Shown in pieces: positions 9,264-18,182 of a stretch of DNA of 64,000 nucleotides. Both the position numbers and the translations under genes were made by a program. The stretch is from assembly GCF_016587415.1 (NCBI RefSeq), contig NZ_BNJI01000002.1, positions 1,426,001-1,490,000 on the forward strand, given 5' to 3'. The notes below the pieces were generated by a model. That model saw only the letters and a list, made by a program, of their open reading frames with translations. It did no database searches and had not been told where the DNA came from. Origin of the DNA: Ktedonobacter sp. SOSP1-85 (GTDB taxonomy: Bacteria; Chloroflexota; Ktedonobacteria; Ktedonobacterales; Ktedonobacteraceae). How positions within the stretch are numbered: the first letter of the stretch is position 1; each line of letters begins with the position of its first letter.

Positions 9264-10544
9264 ATGTTGTCTATAAAGAGAAGAAATGAGAGTATGATGC
9301 ATACAGTTTCCCACTCCATCCATCCGCAGGAAACATCGCCACGGTCTCAAGGTGAGCAGCAGTGGTTCCCGCTTTCCCATGTGCTCCTTGAGAACGTGCT
9401 CACACAACGCGAGGCTCCCCTTGATGCTGTAGCGCTTCATTGTCTTCCTCCTCTTGAAGAGGAGGAGGCCTTGCTCCTGCGGTTCTGGCACCAGGGACGC
9501 CCTACACTCACGAACATTGTGACAACGCCACTTGGGCGTGTAGGAAATATGTTTCTGCCCATAGCGATCTCGCACGCTGATGACGACGAGCAGCGACAGA
9601 AGCTGATTCAGCAGGCCTGCCAGGCGGTAGCCATTGCTCGGTCCTGTGGTGCCAGAAGTGTTTCCCTCTCTACTCCTCTTGCCTCTGTCACGCATGAAGG
9701 GCAGCTGATCCAGGAGTACCAGGTTTTGCGGGCAGATGATCGGCCAAGGCTCACCACTGCAGATGCAACTACCAGCACTGCAGCGGTGCTCACGCTTGAA
9801 TGGATACTTGCTCGCGTCGCCCGTGATCTGCGCCGTGAACAGATTGTGGCAGTAGGATCTGACCCTCTTGCCAGCACGTTCCTTCGCCTTTTGCTTGTAA
9901 CTTTGCCCCATCCTGCATCCGTAATTCTCTGTTCTCAGCCGGGTCAGCAGGCACAGATTGAGCGGCTTGTGAGAGAACTACGCGCCTCTGGCTTTGAGGG
10001 GGAAATACTGCTTATCGACACGCTGCAAGAAGGCGAAAGCGCTCCAGATGCTGTGTACGAGGCAACGCTTCTGCTTGGGACAGGGAGTTTTCTTGAACGG
10101 CTCAACATCGATCGCATTCGCGCTGGTACGATCGTCTTCAGGTTTTCCGGGCCCTCGCCTCTTGTTGCAGAGCCGCTTTTGGCTCGGGTAAGAGCACACG
10201 AGGACATCCTTGTCCCCCTGGTAGATGAGCTGACATTCCCCACAGCAGTACAGGCGCACCGGGGGGTTGAAAAAGGGTCGATGCTAGATCTGCTCTTACA
10301 AGCTGAAGAAAGGTGGGGAGGACGCACTCCATACCAGATCAAAAGCTCCTTGCTAGCCGGGCTTGCTGTGGCAACACTCGATGTTCCCTCGGCCCTTGGA
10401 TGGGTCGACACAAAAACGGCACAAAACCACTACCTTGCGCTCAGGCGGGCCGGGGCCCGAGGAATTGCGCCTCATCTGGGCGTACAGGACGCCCCATCGG
10501 CATGCCTTATGGAGTTTCGAGCTCGCTTTCGCAACCGTGTGTGA
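9264..10544 (+). CDS. Rossmann-fold protein of unknown function, possible oxidoreductase
   Basis: A 426-residue soluble protein. Around residues 190-330 it has an alternating strand/helix pattern suggestive of a nucleotide-binding fold: IVAVGSDPLASTFLRLL, SVILCSQPGQQAQIERL, LLLGTGSFLERLNIDRI, GTIVFRFSGPSPLVAEPL. This resembles the dehydrogenase domain of shikimate-dehydrogenase or acyl-ACP-reductase-like proteins, but the glycine motif is not canonical, so no enzyme name is given. The start could be ATG 9264 or the ATGATG at 9294. It lies 137 bp before a transporter gene on the same strand, which suggests a shared role in making and exporting a metabolite (inference). Confidence 0.55.
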   Translation: MLSIKRRNESMMHTVSHSIHPQETSPRSQGEQQWFPLSHVLLENVLTQREAPLDAVALHCLPPLEEEEALLLRFWHQGRPTLTNIVTTPLGRVGNMFLPIAISHADDDEQRQKLIQQACQAVAIARSCGARSVSLSTPLASVTHEGQLIQEYQVLRADDRPRLTTADATTSTAAVLTLEWILARVARDLRREQIVAVGSDPLASTFLRLLLVTLPHPASVILCSQPGQQAQIERLVRELRASGFEGEILLIDTLQEGESAPDAVYEATLLLGTGSFLERLNIDRIRAGTIVFRFSGPSPLVAEPLLARVRAHEDILVPLVDELTFPTAVQAHRGVEKGSMLDLLLQAEERWGGRTPYQIKSSLLAGLAVATLDVPSALGWVDTKTAQNHYLALRRAGARGIAPHLGVQDAPSACLMEFRARFRNRV

Positions 10545-10681
10545 GGGGGTTCTACCAGGGAGTGTTCTCTCTGCTTGCCTCTGTAGAGCAAAGAAGGAGG
10601 GTTGTGGTACACACCCACCATGTTGTTTGCACGAAGAATATGCTTCATTGGATGTGATGACTCTGAAGGATTGGTGAAGAG

Positions 10682-12448
10682 ATGATGTTTGACCCCACGC
10701 TTTTCTTAAGGATATGCTTTTCTATCCTTACTGGTATGGCGCTTTTACTCTATGGTGTCCGATCGTTGCTGATCCACGGAGGACGAGATACGACGGTTAA
10801 CCCCCAGGAACTGGAACGGCTGGTTGCGGCTGCGCCTGATTCTACTGAACACTGGCAGGTGTCAAGGGCAGAGCACTGTCGGGCGTATTTCGCGGATCGT
10901 CAGGCGTATCGCACACGGTTTCTGACGTTCTTTGAGCGTGCTTTACGCCCGGTTCCCAACCCCATGACGATCTCTCAGAAAGATCGACAGCAAACACGTT
11001 CGCGACGGACTGTTCTGCCTGCAGAATCGCGCGCCCTGATGGAAGAACAGGATGCGCCCAAACAGGAAATCCCTGCGGCACATCGAAAGCGAACCATGTT
11101 TCATGCTTTCGCGATGTTCACGGGATATCCCCGAGCCTACTGGTACCTGCTGTTTGGGACATTGATCAATGGAACGGCCACCTTTGTCCTCCCGTTTGAA
11201 TCGCTCTACCTGGTCTCAGTCCGACATCTTCTGGTAAGCCAGGCGTCGGCCATTGTCGCACTCTATGGGATTGGCTCGTGCGTCTCGGCACTGCTTGGAG
11301 GAGTGCTAGCCGATAGGATTGGACGTCGCCCCACCATTCTTTCTGGCCTGGTGGGCCTGACCGCGACGACCTTTGCCCTGGCCTTTATTCAGGAGACCTG
11401 GTTGATTGCACTGCTCACATTCCTGATGGGCTTCTGGATCTCGTGGTATCGCCCCGCGTCGAATGCGGTGCTGGCCGATCTCATTCCACAAGCGCGCCAG
11501 GCCCAGGCCAATAGCCTGGTGTATTGGGCCTATAATCTGGGCATGGCCGCATCTCCCCTGTTGGCAAGTATCATCGTCCCATATATTGGCTATACCATCC
11601 TGTTTTGCGCCGATGGCATCGGGACCGCACTCTTTTGTCTGCTGATTTTCCTCGGTCTACCGGAAACACGTCCAACCGCGACCAGATCCTCCATGCATTC
11701 AGTGCCTCAGCTCAAACAGGAGGCGAGTACGTCCGGAATCTGGCGGAATGGTCGCTTCCTGCTCTATACTGGTCTGTCTTTCTTCCTGACAAGCATATAC
11801 TTTCAATACTCTTCCACGCTGCCAGCAGATATGCAGCTCCATGGGCTGGATGCCGCGCATTATGGCCTCGTAATCTCCATCAACGGGATCGTGGTGGTCC
11901 TGCTTGGCCTGCCGCTCTCCCATCTGCTGACGCGTTTTGCCCCTTTCAAGGCCCTCGCGGTATCGGTCTTGCTCCTGGGGGCGGGATTCGGCCTGACCGC
12001 TCTCGCTGACTCCCTGTTTTCGCTTCCTCTGTATGCTGGCTCGGTTCTGGTGTGGACGATCGGGGAAATCATCTTTGTCCCCGTCTCAGCCACGATTGTT
12101 GCTCTGCTTTCTCCCACTACTGAGCGTGGGCTGTACCAGGGGGTGGCACGCATGTCCTGGGGCCTCTCTGCCTTTGCTGGTCCTCTGTTGGGAGGCCTGG
12201 TCCTTCAGCAATGGGGATTCGCCTTATGGATCGGTTGTGCGGTGCTGGGAACTGGACTGGCGTGGAGTTTCCTCCTGCTCGGGCGCGTGAAGAACCGCGC
12301 TCAGCTCAACGAAGAAGCCCTGCCTTCATCTGCGAATGCTTTAGCTTCAAAGCTGGTGCCTTCGCCCGAAATGGAGATGTACCTGGCAAAATGTGGGAAG
12401 AGTGTCCTCACTGACGGCAAGCGGAAGGCAAAAACGGCTGCTTCGTAG
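10682..12448 (+). CDS. MFS transporter with an N-terminal extension
   Basis: A 588-residue integral membrane protein of the major facilitator superfamily. Residues 1-145 are an unusual extension with one hydrophobic helix (about 8-28) and a charged segment. The 12-helix MFS core follows, with motif A after helix 2 (GGVLADRIGRRPTI). The second half begins near FLLYTGLSFFLTSIY. Homologues usually lack the long N-terminus, which ends before the repeated start-like MFHAFAMFTG. The substrate cannot be read from sequence; drug or metabolite efflux is likely. It follows the Rossmann-fold gene at 9264. Confidence 0.85.
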   Translation: MMFDPTLFLRICFSILTGMALLLYGVRSLLIHGGRDTTVNPQELERLVAAAPDSTEHWQVSRAEHCRAYFADRQAYRTRFLTFFERALRPVPNPMTISQKDRQQTRSRRTVLPAESRALMEEQDAPKQEIPAAHRKRTMFHAFAMFTGYPRAYWYLLFGTLINGTATFVLPFESLYLVSVRHLLVSQASAIVALYGIGSCVSALLGGVLADRIGRRPTILSGLVGLTATTFALAFIQETWLIALLTFLMGFWISWYRPASNAVLADLIPQARQAQANSLVYWAYNLGMAASPLLASIIVPYIGYTILFCADGIGTALFCLLIFLGLPETRPTATRSSMHSVPQLKQEASTSGIWRNGRFLLYTGLSFFLTSIYFQYSSTLPADMQLHGLDAAHYGLVISINGIVVVLLGLPLSHLLTRFAPFKALAVSVLLLGAGFGLTALADSLFSLPLYAGSVLVWTIGEIIFVPVSATIVALLSPTTERGLYQGVARMSWGLSAFAGPLLGGLVLQQWGFALWIGCAVLGTGLAWSFLLLGRVKNRAQLNEEALPSSANALASKLVPSPEMEMYLAKCGKSVLTDGKRKAKTAAS

Positions 12449-12739
12449 AAAACTAAGGGAGGCTCTCCTCTGTTCTGCCACGTCTCCCTGAAGGTTAGTC
12501 ACCAGACTCCACGGCTAAAGCCGGGGGCTTGTATCTCTCCTCACGCTGACCCGTGGATCAGGGAAGGATACGTTAGCCTTCAGGACAAGCCTGAACACCA
12601 CTAGGACGGGTGACAAGCGGTTCAACCAACCGCCACTTCCTGGAGGAAGTCGCCCCACACGGAAAAGGGTACACAGGTTGAGCTAGCGTACAGGGCGTTG
12701 GCCCTCATGCCGATCCGTGCATGCTGAACAGTTCGACCG
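12449..12739. other. IS605-type end and non-coding leader of a TnpB relic
   Basis: At 12507-12530 the hairpin ccacggctaaagccgggggc matches the ends seen next to other TnpB genes here (ccccc ggcttgagcc at 53304). Next comes about 180 bp with several small stems (cggttcaaccaaccg near 12612; cttcctggaggaag near 12632). This is probably non-coding element sequence. No gene is supported. Confidence 0.4.
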
Positions 12740-13432
12740 ATGCAGGTATCCATGCATCACAAACAGTTTCTCTTGAGTCAGAGGAGTGCCTTTGTGCTGA
12801 CCTGTTCGCGAACATATACACATCTCTTCTTAGGCAACACAGGAAAACCGGAAAGGAGAGGGCAGGCCCCGCCACCCATGCGCCTGAAAAGGACTCGGCA
12901 TTCCTCCCCGCGCATGAATGCGGGGGTCTCCTGCCTCGATTTGATGAAAGGGCGCATCTTCAAGTACGCAAAGTACAAGGCGTGGAACGTAGGGGGAATC
13001 ATCACGTGCCGCGTCAATCCGCGCAATACGAGCCGGGAATGCCATCGCTGTCACGCGCCTGTCATGCGCTACAATGAGGGCGAGTCGGTTGAGGGATACA
13101 CGCCCGGGGCGCCACTTTGTCTGTGTCCACGATGCCAGATGCACACCCATGCTGACCGCAATGCCAGTCTGAGAATCGGGCAGCGCTTGATTGAGCGCAC
13201 GCAAGAACCGTTGAAGGAAAAGCCACATGCTCGTTCGCGACGTGCGACGAGGGGGTCGAAAGACCCAGGTGTTGGGATCTCCCAGGATGCCGAAGGCGAA
13301 GGGCAACCATCTATTGCTCAAGCCAGGCAAGGGGATCACGCCAACGGGCCTGGCACCGCCCAGAGGGGATTGCGCCGGATGGGTGCGCGCCCCTCAGATA
13401 TGGCTACCACACTACGCCTCCATTTTGAGTAG
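12740..13432 (+). pseudogene. TnpB C-terminal relic
   Basis: From about 12943 the frame encodes the zinc-ribbon and RuvC-III end of an IS605/IS607-type TnpB: CHRCHAPV, later CLCPRCQMHTHADRNASLRI, where the Asp of HADRNAS is the third catalytic residue. The N-terminal two thirds with RuvC-I and RuvC-II is absent, and upstream codons do not resemble TnpB. Past the motif the frame runs on in GC-rich sequence to 13432. A tail hairpin (gggctttagccc) follows at 13487-13498. It cannot encode an active nuclease. Confidence 0.7.
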
Positions 13433-13723
13433 TCCCTACGGGATATGTCTCACGGAGGCGCTTACGGAGCCGTGTCAGAAGCTGCTGGGCTTTAGCCCAT
13501 GCGGAGTGTCACAGGAGAGTTGCCAGTAAATGACGGTGTGAATCAATCCAATATTGGAGCGGTTTCTCCAGATTCTCGATGGTCGATTCCTCTGTTTCGC
13601 GCCAGATTCCCATTTCCTCTTCCCCCAACACCACAAGTTCGTTTAGGAGAGCGACAACCAGTGCGCCATGAGGTGGCTTCGGTCAAGACCATTGGCAAGT
13701 CACAATTCCTAAATGCCCTTTTT

Positions 13724-13799
13724 CTAAAATTACTGCGGATTCCGACCTTTTTTCTAATTTTAGAGCGATTTTTTCTAAAGTTAGAGAGCCTAAAATAGC
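13724..13799. repeat. spaced CTAA-nn-TTAG repeats, possible operators
   Basis: Three near-palindromic 10-mers each follow a T-run: ctaaaattac (13724), ctaattttag (13754) and ctaaagttag (13775). A weaker ctaaaatagc sits at 13790. Spacings of 30 and 21 bp are close to whole helical turns. They lie in an otherwise featureless 640-bp gap upstream of the small gene at 14078. Binding of a regulator is only an inference. Confidence 0.35.
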
Positions 13800-14077
13800 C
13801 CTCTTTGTGCTCATTCTATTCTAGAATTATTGTGGACGGCACAGGAGATGCAGGTTTTCACGTGTTGATCCCCAGCGGCTCTTCCTCTCGACGTGGCGTG
13901 GAAACCTCGGTGGTTCGCTGAAATCTCTTCCCTTTTGCTCACTGAACAGAGCCGTCGCGTGATCTGGGGCTGAATTCTTGCCATTGCTGCTAGTCGTGGG
14001 TTTGTGCCGAGGAAAAGGAGAGTCAGGCGAGGCGTCGAATGCGGTACAATAAGGGGGGTATGGAACAAGGAGGGCTC

Positions 14078-14320
14078 ATGAGGTTGATGAAGAGGCAAGA
14101 GGGAGTGACAGTCCACATTTCCTTGCCATGGGAGATTGAGTATTTGGCATCTCTGTCCGAGCAAGGAAGAGAATGGGTCCCTCTCTCAAGTACTGGAGAT
14201 AATGCCCAGGTAGTGGGTATGATCAATAGCCAGTCGTACGAAATCCAACTCCATCCAGGAGTGGAGATTGTCGATCGGCAAGTGGTGGTCCTTTCGCCAC
14301 CAACGTCTTCCAAAGGCTAA
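14078..14320 (+). CDS. small hypothetical protein
   Basis: An 80-residue protein (start MRLMKRQEGVTVHISLPWEI) of unknown family, with no signal peptide, membrane helix or motif I can name. ATG 14078 is chosen because a perfect AAGGAGG ends 5 bp upstream, whereas the in-frame ATG at 14039 has none. A very strong intrinsic terminator begins 12 bp after the stop, so it is transcribed alone. Confidence 0.6.
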   Translation: MRLMKRQEGVTVHISLPWEIEYLASLSEQGREWVPLSSTGDNAQVVGMINSQSYEIQLHPGVEIVDRQVVVLSPPTSSKG

Positions 14321-14331
14321 GTGGGAGATTG

Positions 14332-14388
14332 CCAGGGGAGGGATGCAGGGCATCCTCGAGGATGCCCTGCATCCCTCCCCTGGTTTTT
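14332..14388 (+). terminator. exceptionally strong intrinsic terminator
   Basis: Two perfectly complementary 26-nt arms (14332-14357 and 14358-14383) meet without a spacer and are followed directly by ttttt. The arms begin ccaggggagggatg and end catccctcccctgg. The T-run is only on the plus strand. It terminates the small gene at 14078 and insulates the oxidoreductase gene that follows. Confidence 0.9.
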
Positions 14389-14462
14389 GCTGTATGCTCT
14401 GGCAATTCGATACAGATAACAGTACGTTTTCGCTTAAGAGAGCGGAAAGGAAACAACTTCAT

Positions 14463-15335
14463 ATGCGATTTGGTCTGGCGCTGCCCAATGTCGGCAGATA
14501 TAGTGATATTGCTACGCTGGTTGACCTGGCGTTTCTGGCGGAAAGCGATGGCTGGGATGGTATCTTTCTCTGGGACACACTCCACTACCAGGCCGATAGC
14601 CAGGAGGTATGTGACCCTTGGATAGCGCTAACGGCTCTCGCGCTGAACACCGAGCGCATTCACATTGGTACCATGGTTACGGCTCTGACGCGCCGCCGAC
14701 CCTGGAAGGTCGCGCGCGAAACGGCCACGTTGGATCGCCTGTCTGGTGGCCGCTTGATTCTTGGCGTGGGTGCTGGCGACGAGGGTGATAAGGGCTTTAC
14801 CCATTTTGGTGAGGAGCAAGACAGTCGCACACGTGCCAAATTGCTCGACGAAAGCCTGGATATCCTGAATGGTTTATGGAGCGGAGAGCCGTTTAGCTAC
14901 AGGGGCGAACATTACCAGGTGCAGGAGATCACCTTCCTACCCACTCCTCTCCAGCAGCCGCGCATTCCAGTCTGGATAGCTGGAACCTGGCCGCGAAAGG
15001 GACCTATGCTCCGTGCCGCGCGTTGGGATGGTGTGAATGCCTTTGCCCAACGCGAAGATGGAACCTTTGGAGAAATCTTGCCAGAAGAGGTTGTCCAGTT
15101 GCGTGCCTTTATGGATGAGCACCGCGAATCCGATCTACCACTGGATATAGTCGTGAGCAGCAATGTCTTTGCCGCATATGATGATGAGGATGCTCAGGCG
15201 CTTTTAATCGACTACAAGGACGCGGGCGTGAGCTGGTGCCTGCAAAGCGTCTGGCCTGAGACCGATCCAGAAGATGTGCGAACTGGCCTCCAGCGAGGAC
15301 GCGACACCTGGTACAAATGCGCACTCCGCGATTGA
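14463..15335 (+). CDS. LLM-class flavin-dependent oxidoreductase
   Basis: A 290-residue luciferase-like (F420/FMN) TIM-barrel monooxygenase. It starts with the strand MRFGLALPNVGRYSDIATLV. It contains the family signature RPWKVARETATLDRLSGGRL, then ILGVGAGDEGDKGF, and the HYQVQEITFLPTPLQQPRIP strand typical of LLM proteins. ATG 14463 is preferred over the upstream in-frame ATG (14268), because aaagga lies about 10 bp upstream and the longer frame would read through the terminator stem. Substrate not evident. Single gene, followed by the TPP-riboswitch region. Confidence 0.88.
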   Translation: MRFGLALPNVGRYSDIATLVDLAFLAESDGWDGIFLWDTLHYQADSQEVCDPWIALTALALNTERIHIGTMVTALTRRRPWKVARETATLDRLSGGRLILGVGAGDEGDKGFTHFGEEQDSRTRAKLLDESLDILNGLWSGEPFSYRGEHYQVQEITFLPTPLQQPRIPVWIAGTWPRKGPMLRAARWDGVNAFAQREDGTFGEILPEEVVQLRAFMDEHRESDLPLDIVVSSNVFAAYDDEDAQALLIDYKDAGVSWCLQSVWPETDPEDVRTGLQRGRDTWYKCALRD

Positions 15336-15502
15336 CATCCGGTGAATTTTGTTGTGGAATGGAAATAAAAAGTCGAGCTTCGTTGAAGAGTCCGCACAAG
15401 CGCCACAAACGCATCAATAACACGAAGCCTTGCAATTGTTGTGTCGCAGGCTCTCGCGGTAAAAACGGGAACACCAAAAAAACTGTTTGAGAGCTGTGGT
15501 TG

Positions 15503-15533
15503 TTGCTACAACACATATTTGTAATGATATAAT
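15503..15533 (+). promoter_or_regulatory. promoter of the thiamin operon
   Basis: An extended -10 element, tga-tataat (-10 hexamer at 15528-15533), has a moderate -35 (ttgcta, 15503-15508; 19-bp spacing). Transcription would start near 15540, about 20 nt before the riboswitch aptamer. Confidence 0.55.
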
Positions 15534-15558
15534 TAGAAGCGATCACTTCTATATCGTC

Positions 15559-15652
15559 TGCAAGGGGAGCTTGGTTCAGCTAGGCTGAGAACGTTGCCGC
15601 AATGTGTGACGGACCCTGGACCTGATCTGGATAATACCAGCGGAGGGAATGC
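15559..15652 (+). promoter_or_regulatory. TPP riboswitch (THI element)
   Basis: The conserved THI-box pieces are present in order: aaggggagc at 15562-15570, gctgaga at 15584-15590, gaccctggacctgatctgg at 15612-15630, ataataccag and cggagggaa at 15641-15649. These are the P2 to P5 elements of the thiamin-pyrophosphate aptamer. It heads tenA-thiD-thiM-thiE, so TPP should switch the operon off. The 120 nt to tenA would hold the expression platform. I could not decide between terminator and ribosome-site sequestration. Confidence 0.96.
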
Positions 15653-15775
15653 ATCGATGGCTTCAAAGGCTTCAATACCTTCTTGTAAGGTTTCTTCCCC
15701 GACTTTTTGCCATGCCTTGCGCGCCTCCTCTTCTTTCCAGCGTTCCCCCTTGCGTATGACCACTGGAGGGACGAC

Positions 15776-16489
15776 ATGGCATCTGATTCCTCTGTTTGTC
15801 ACGGGGAGAGCCTGGGCGAAGTCAGGTTAACTGAGCGCATGCGCAGGCATGTCTTACCGTTATGGCAGCGACAGTTGATGCATCCGTTTGTCGTTGCGTT
15901 GGGCAATGGTTCTTTGCCCAGAGAGAGCTTTGAGTTTTACATTCGCCAGGACGCGGTCTTTCTGGATGTCCTGACCAAGGCTTTTGCCTATGCCGTGAGC
16001 AAAACCAATGATCATGAAGAGATGGAGCAGTTTGGCAAGTATATTTTAAACACGCTTCTCGTCGAGTCCGACCTTCATCGTCGCTATGGTGAACGCTTCG
16101 GACTCACTCCAGCCGAGATGGCTGCGACCCCGATGGCTCCAACGAATTATGCCTATACGCGGCATCTCCTGGCGACCGCGACAACAGGAACCCTTCCCGA
16201 GTTGCTTACCGCAGTCCTGCCCTGTGCCTGGATCTATGCTGAGATAGGGCGACATCTGGTGGCAACGTATCCGCTACATGAAGAGCATCCCTACGCTCAT
16301 TGGCTCGCGACCTACGCCTCGCCAGATTTTGACGCAGTCGCACTCTGGCTGCGTCGTCGTCTCGACTCATACAACATCCCCCCGGCATCTTGTGAAGAAA
16401 CGCGTCTCCTGAATATCTTTCGTATCAGCACCTGCTATGAATGGGCCTTCTGGGAGATGGCCTGGCAACGGGAGGAGTGGACATATTGA
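15776..16489 (+). CDS. tenA: TenA-family thiaminase II / aminopyrimidine salvage enzyme
   Basis: A 237-residue TenA protein, which hydrolyses aminomethyl- or formylamino-pyrimidine breakdown products of thiamin to HMP for re-use. Family features are ERMRRHVLPLWQRQLMHPFV, FEFYIRQDAVFL, the Glu/Cys region AVLPCAWIYAEIG and the C-terminal FRISTCYEWAFWEMAW. ATG 15776 is chosen for the ctggaggga ribosome site upstream; the longer reading frame would start inside the riboswitch expression platform. First gene of the TPP-regulated operon. Its stop overlaps the thiD start (tgATG). Confidence 0.93.
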   Translation: MASDSSVCHGESLGEVRLTERMRRHVLPLWQRQLMHPFVVALGNGSLPRESFEFYIRQDAVFLDVLTKAFAYAVSKTNDHEEMEQFGKYILNTLLVESDLHRRYGERFGLTPAEMAATPMAPTNYAYTRHLLATATTGTLPELLTAVLPCAWIYAEIGRHLVATYPLHEEHPYAHWLATYASPDFDAVALWLRRRLDSYNIPPASCEETRLLNIFRISTCYEWAFWEMAWQREEWTY

Positions 16490-17340
16490 TGCGTAAAGAT
16501 TCTCTTACTGCGCCGGGGAGTGGTAGACGACCATGCGCCTTGACGATTGCTGGCTCGGATTCAGGCGCGGGAGCGGGTATCCAGGCGGATCTCAAAACCT
16601 TTGCCGCGCTGGGGGTGTATGGGGTCTCGGCTCTGACGGCGGTGACGGCCCAGAATACATGGGAAGTGCGCGCCATCGCGGCTCTCGCACCCGAGATGGT
16701 GCAGGCCCAGATTGAGGCCGTGCTTGAAGATATGGGGGCCAGTGCAGTCAAAACTGGTATGCTCGCCAATACCGCTATCATCCAGGCAGTCGCGCGCTGT
16801 ATGACGCATTGGCAATTGCCCCTGGTTGTGGACCCGGTCATGGTGGCCAAGGGTGGCGATCATCTCCTGGAGCCAGAGGCGGTAGCGGCGTTGAGGGCTA
16901 TGTTGCTTCCTCTCGCTCTCGTGGTGACGCCGAACCTGCCTGAGGCCGAGGTGCTCTCAGGTCTGCGCGTGCGGACTCTGGAGGAGATGCGTGAGGCCGC
17001 GCGAGCTCTACACGCGCTTGGGCCTCGCTATGTCGTCATCAAGGGGGGGCACGCGAGTGGAAAGCCTGTTGATGTCTGTTTTGATGGCGAGGGCTTTATA
17101 GAGCTGAGCGCAGAACGTGTGCAGACATCGCATACACATGGAACGGGCTGTACCTTCTCCGCGGCCATCGCGGCTTTTCTGGCCCGTGGTCAAGGAGTTG
17201 AGGAGGCGCTTCGCAATGCAAAGGAGTATATTACTGGTGCGCTACAACACGCTCCTGGCATCGGACGGGGTCATGGGCCAGTCGAACATTTCTGGCAATG
17301 GCAGCCATCGTTGAAGTATTCACCCAAGAACGCGAAGTGA
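16489..17340 (+). CDS. thiD: hydroxymethylpyrimidine (phosphate) kinase
   Basis: A 283-residue ribokinase-family enzyme that phosphorylates HMP and HMP-P to HMP-PP. The N-terminal LTIAGSDSGAGAGIQADLKT binds HMP, VVDPVMVAKGGD is the middle signature, VTPNLPEAEVL is present, and HTHGTGCTFSAAIAA holds the anion hole and catalytic base region. The ATG at 16489 shares bases with the tenA stop, implying translational coupling. Full length. The downstream thiM start lies 18 bp beyond. Confidence 0.95.
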   Translation: MRKDSLTAPGSGRRPCALTIAGSDSGAGAGIQADLKTFAALGVYGVSALTAVTAQNTWEVRAIAALAPEMVQAQIEAVLEDMGASAVKTGMLANTAIIQAVARCMTHWQLPLVVDPVMVAKGGDHLLEPEAVAALRAMLLPLALVVTPNLPEAEVLSGLRVRTLEEMREAARALHALGPRYVVIKGGHASGKPVDVCFDGEGFIELSAERVQTSHTHGTGCTFSAAIAAFLARGQGVEEALRNAKEYITGALQHAPGIGRGHGPVEHFWQWQPSLKYSPKNAK

Positions 17341-17357
17341 AAAGCGGGAAGGACCAT

Positions 17358-18182
17358 ATGATGGAGCATAATGAGCAAATGCAAGTCGCAGATGGTATGA
17401 CAACGTTGCTGAGGCGCGTGCGCGAGCGTCATCCCCTGATACATCACATTACGAACCTTGTAGTCATGAACGATACCGCGAATGTAACGCTGGCCATTGG
17501 TGCCTCGCCAGTCATGGCACATGCCCTGGAAGAGGTGGAGGAGATGGTCAACCTGGCCGATTGTCTCCTACTCAATATCGGCACGCTCACTGTGGAGCAG
17601 GTAGAGGCGATGGTGCGCGCGGGGAAACGCGCGAATGAGCGTGGTATACCGATTGTGCTCGATCCGGTAGGGGCGGGCGCTACAAGCATGCGTACGGAGA
17701 GTGCGCTACGGCTGCTGCGAGAGTTACGTATCGCAGTGATTCGTGGGAATGCTTCCGAGATTGGCGCGCTTATTGGAGTTGAGGCTCAGACGAGGGGCGT
17801 CGATGCCCATACTCTGGGGGAAGAGCGTGAGGTGGTTGTCAGGCGAGCAGCGCAGGCCTTTGGGTGTAGTGTGGCCATGACGGGCACGCGTGATCTGGTC
17901 AGCGATGGCACGCGCCTGGCCTCGGTTGATAATGGGCATTCCTTCCTGGCGGCCATAACGGGGAGCGGATGTATGTCGACAACGATGGTCGCGGCCTTCC
18001 TGGCGATCGAGGTAGATGCCTGCTTAGCCAGTATCGTGGCCCTGAGCGCCTTTGGTATCGCAGGCGAGATTGCCGCGGAGAGAGCAGGAGGTCCAGGCAC
18101 CTTTCGCTCGCACCTGCTGGATGCAATTGCGGCGCTTGATGAAGCGACGATGATCGAGCGGCAGAAAGTGAGCACCAAATGA
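17358..18182 (+). CDS. thiM: hydroxyethylthiazole kinase
   Basis: A 274-residue ThiM that phosphorylates 4-methyl-5-(2-hydroxyethyl)thiazole for thiamin salvage. Recognisable blocks are PLIHHITNLVVMNDTANVTL, GASPVMAHALEEVEEM, IVLDPVGAGATSMRTE, VIRGNASEIGAL and the catalytic ITGSGCMSTTMVAAFLA. The tandem ATGs at 17358/17361 follow gggaagg. The stop overlaps the thiE start (ATGA). No thiC or thiG is in the window, so the operon supports salvage rather than de novo synthesis here. Confidence 0.95.
   Translation: MMEHNEQMQVADGMTTLLRRVRERHPLIHHITNLVVMNDTANVTLAIGASPVMAHALEEVEEMVNLADCLLLNIGTLTVEQVEAMVRAGKRANERGIPIVLDPVGAGATSMRTESALRLLRELRIAVIRGNASEIGALIGVEAQTRGVDAHTLGEEREVVVRRAAQAFGCSVAMTGTRDLVSDGTRLASVDNGHSFLAAITGSGCMSTTMVAAFLAIEVDACLASIVALSAFGIAGEIAAERAGGPGTFRSHLLDAIAALDEATMIERQKVSTK

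Noticed and set aside
13724..13799. CRISPR-like repeat array
   Set aside because: The repeats are only about 10 bp, imperfect and unequally spaced; no cas genes are present and no array of direct repeats with unique spacers was found anywhere in the window.
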